Of a DNA stretch of 64,000 bases, positions 63,401 through 64,000 are shown piece by piece; position 1 is the first letter of the stretch, and each line of letters opens with the position of its first letter. The translations under genes and the position numbers were made by a program. Below the pieces are notes generated by a model. That model was given only the letters and a program-made list of their open reading frames with translations, made no database searches and was not told the DNA's origin. The DNA comes from Atherinomorus stipes (lineage: Eukaryota > Chordata > Actinopteri > Atheriniformes > Atherinidae): the NCBI GenBank assembly GCA_023101725.1, contig JALJCO010003059.1, forward strand, positions 372,001-436,000. Reading direction: 5' to 3'.

Positions 63401-64000
63401 GTAATATATATCTCACTATACTAAAAAGGCAACTCTGAACACTTTACACCTCAAAGTTCTTCATCATATCTTGGGCTGTGTTTGATAATCAATGTTTATC
63501 ATCCTCCATGGTGAAACTCAATCATTTAACTCAGGCAAAAAAATAATTAAATAAATAATTAGTTTAAGAGTTTCAAAATATATGGCTCCATTAGTTGAAA
63601 TATTTGTAATACCATATAAGTCCACTAGAGGGCTGTAGCTGAATAAAGAAGTAGGCCACTGTTTGCAGTGAGAGCTGCTCCATGGCAGAAATAAAAGGTG
63701 CTAGACACGTTTATTAATTCACATTGACTCACCTTACAGTTGTCGCAGCACTCTCCGTCGGCACACTGGGAACCAGCCGTCAGGGTGCAGGTGGTGGCAT
63801 TGCAGCAGGGGTTGGTGCACTCCTGTGAGGACAACATTCAAAACATGTCAGCTGGTGGTCGTTAGCCTTTCCATCTAAATAAAACAGTTTTCATGAGACG
63901 CTTTCCATGAATCCTTTCGTGGAATCAACACACACCTCCTGCATGCCGCATCGGCCCCACCCACCGAGCCAGTCTTGTTTTGGAAGGAAAATGGGAATGA
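57526..64000 (-). CDS. ADAM metalloprotease, C-terminal half (ADAM28-like; spliced, partial)
   Basis: Type I membrane protein of the ADAM/reprolysin family. Eleven minus-strand exons were placed: 63936-64000 (partial), 63733-63822, 61441-61636, 61247-61352, 61005-61161, 60832-60912, 59369-59462, 59173-59278, 58992-59085, 58821-58916, 57526-57558. From 63822 down to the TGA they join in frame into 350 residues. Order: rest of disintegrin domain, cysteine-rich region with CGKLFC, EGF-like module, transmembrane helix, ~80-residue tail with a six-proline SH3-binding stretch. The EGF text (KVC..NQC...[17 protein letters not shown]) resembles ADAM28 more than ADAM8, 9, 12 or 19. Synteny supports ADAM28, since human ADAM28 and PPP3CC share 8p21. 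The prodomain and zinc protease domain lie beyond the right edge, so whether it is an active protease is unknown. Convergent with ppp3cc. Confidence 0.85.
58821..58916 (-). CDS. ADAM exon, proline-rich tail
   Basis: 96 nt in phase 0: [20 protein letters not shown] then [12 protein letters not shown]. Proline clusters with flanking basic residues are candidate SH3-domain ligands. Confidence 0.88.
58992..59085 (-). CDS. ADAM exon, cytoplasmic tail
   Basis: 94 nt. Completes a Thr codon, then [20 protein letters not shown] and [11 protein letters not shown]. Ser/Thr-rich and basic. Donor CAG|GTAATA. Confidence 0.85.
59173..59278 (-). CDS. ADAM exon, transmembrane helix
   Basis: 106 nt. [20 protein letters not shown] then [16 protein letters not shown]: one hydrophobic span of about 24 residues followed by the KKR stop-transfer charge. 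Donor GTAGGT; using the GT four bases downstream would place an in-frame TAG in the exon. Confidence 0.92.
59369..59462 (-). CDS. ADAM exon, second half of EGF-like module
   Basis: 94 nt in phase 0: [20 protein letters not shown] then [11 protein letters not shown]. The CxCxxGWxPPxC pattern closes the EGF fold and is followed by the juxtamembrane stalk. Confidence 0.95.
59463..60831. other. ADAM intron
   Basis: Contains the foldback element 60199-60745. The rest shows nothing recognisable. Confidence 0.5.
60199..60745. mobile_element. foldback MITE around an AT microsatellite
   Basis: ACTGCAAAACTCAAACTTAC at the left is mirrored at the right (GTAAGGTTTTAGTTTTTGTA then GTG). Arms of about 200 bp pair along their length: TTCTAGTCAAAT / TCTGACTAGAAAT, TTTCAGTGAGATA / TATCTCACTGAAA, CATCTTATTTTAAGAA / TCTTGAAATGAGATGC, CTTATTACTAG / TTGTAATAAGC. 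The centre is (AT)n at 60408-60466. Confidence 0.8.
60832..60912 (-). CDS. ADAM exon, first half of EGF-like module
   Basis: 81 nt in phase 0: [20 protein letters not shown] then AKCPGHA, joining the preceding GDGK to make KVCxxxxC, the end of the cysteine-rich region and start of EGF. Confidence 0.95.
61005..61161 (-). CDS. ADAM exon, cysteine-rich region
   Basis: 157 nt: (V)[59 protein letters not shown] and the G(T/S)KCGDGK box are characteristic of ADAM cysteine-rich domains. Confidence 0.97.
61247..61352 (-). CDS. ADAM exon, cysteine-rich region
   Basis: 106 nt with split codons: [20 protein letters not shown] then [16 protein letters not shown]. The A..SC(Y/F)..N..G...G.C motif is common to ADAM proteins. 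Confidence 0.95.
61441..61636 (-). CDS. ADAM exon, disintegrin loop and start of cysteine-rich region
   Basis: 196 nt in phase 0: [66 protein letters not shown]. The integrin-contact loop reads [14 protein letters not shown], with Gly before the fourteenth-type cysteine instead of the acidic residue usual in ADAMs, and no RGD. Confidence 0.96.
61637..63732. other. ADAM intron, nothing recognised
   Basis: Contains a TTTG repeat (62130-62152), a GT repeat (62760-62780) and homopolymer T runs. No paired element ends or coding pieces. Confidence 0.5.
63733..63822 (-). CDS. ADAM exon, disintegrin domain
   Basis: 90 nt in phase 0: [20 protein letters not shown] then [10 protein letters not shown], the canonical first half of an ADAM disintegrin domain. 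Acceptor TCCTCACAG, donor AAG|GTGAGTC. Confidence 0.97.
63936..64000 (-). CDS. ADAM exon, disintegrin start (partial, uncertain)
   Basis: Ends CGGCATGCAGGAG|GTGTGT, giving CGMQE, which joins ECTNPCC in frame as expected. Upstream the frame reads LGGWGR where ADAMs normally have an EECD-type stretch before CG. A possible acceptor ACAAG at 63974 would start the exon at 63973. Window edge and possible base errors make this exon tentative. Confidence 0.55.

Overview
This window is vertebrate nuclear DNA, most probably from a teleost fish. It shows GT-AG introns of 80 bp to more than 12 kb, AT-rich intronic sequence with CA, AT and GATA microsatellites, and a dense load of hAT, Tc1, Kolobok-like and LINE elements of the kind that fills fish genomes. 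No prokaryotic features, CRISPR arrays or RNA genes were seen.

Two host genes face each other tail to tail. The first (+ strand, 9901 to about 52760) is the catalytic A subunit of calcineurin. Thirteen coding exons (numbered 2-14 by homology) were placed by splice sites and codon phase, and they join without a break into 489 residues. The first coding exon, which should hold about 17 residues, lies left of the window. The phosphatase core, calcineurin B-binding helix, calmodulin-binding segment and autoinhibitory segment are all present. The sequence SLKINHP, a one-residue shortening near the N-terminus and [13 protein letters not shown] point to the gamma isoform, ppp3cc. A 27-nt cassette microexon (exon 13) sits before the autoinhibitory exon.

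The second gene (- strand, right edge down to 57526) is the 3' half of an ADAM membrane metalloprotease gene. It carries the disintegrin remainder, cysteine-rich region, EGF-like module, one transmembrane helix and a short proline-rich tail. It looks most like ADAM28, and human ADAM28 and PPP3CC both lie on 8p21, so the pairing fits conserved synteny. Its protease domain lies beyond the right edge.

Layout: 1-9900 is ppp3cc intron 1, dominated by a nested pile of transposons (601-6842) and a CpG-rich terminal-inverted-repeat element (7779-8598). 9901-50418 holds the ppp3cc exons, with introns carrying a complete and apparently young Tc1 element with an intact 339-aa transposase (16051-17680), an L2-like reverse-transcriptase fragment, a 5'-truncated L1-like insertion with an 18-bp target duplication, two Kolobok-like elements with THAP remnants, and many hAT MITEs with 8-bp target duplications. 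50419 to about 52760 is the ppp3cc 3'UTR. 52760-57500 is intergenic, with a degenerate Tc1 and a TTAA-flanked foldback element. 57526-64000 is the ADAM gene. Several islands made of long homopolymer runs (about 20080-20380, 20550-20810, 33690-34330, 36137-36355, 45110-45280) look like unreliable sequence.

I found no wholly new system. The best leads are the young Tc1, the THAP-bearing TTAA element family, the nested hAT pile, the CpG-rich inverted-repeat element and the shortened ppp3cc cassette exon.
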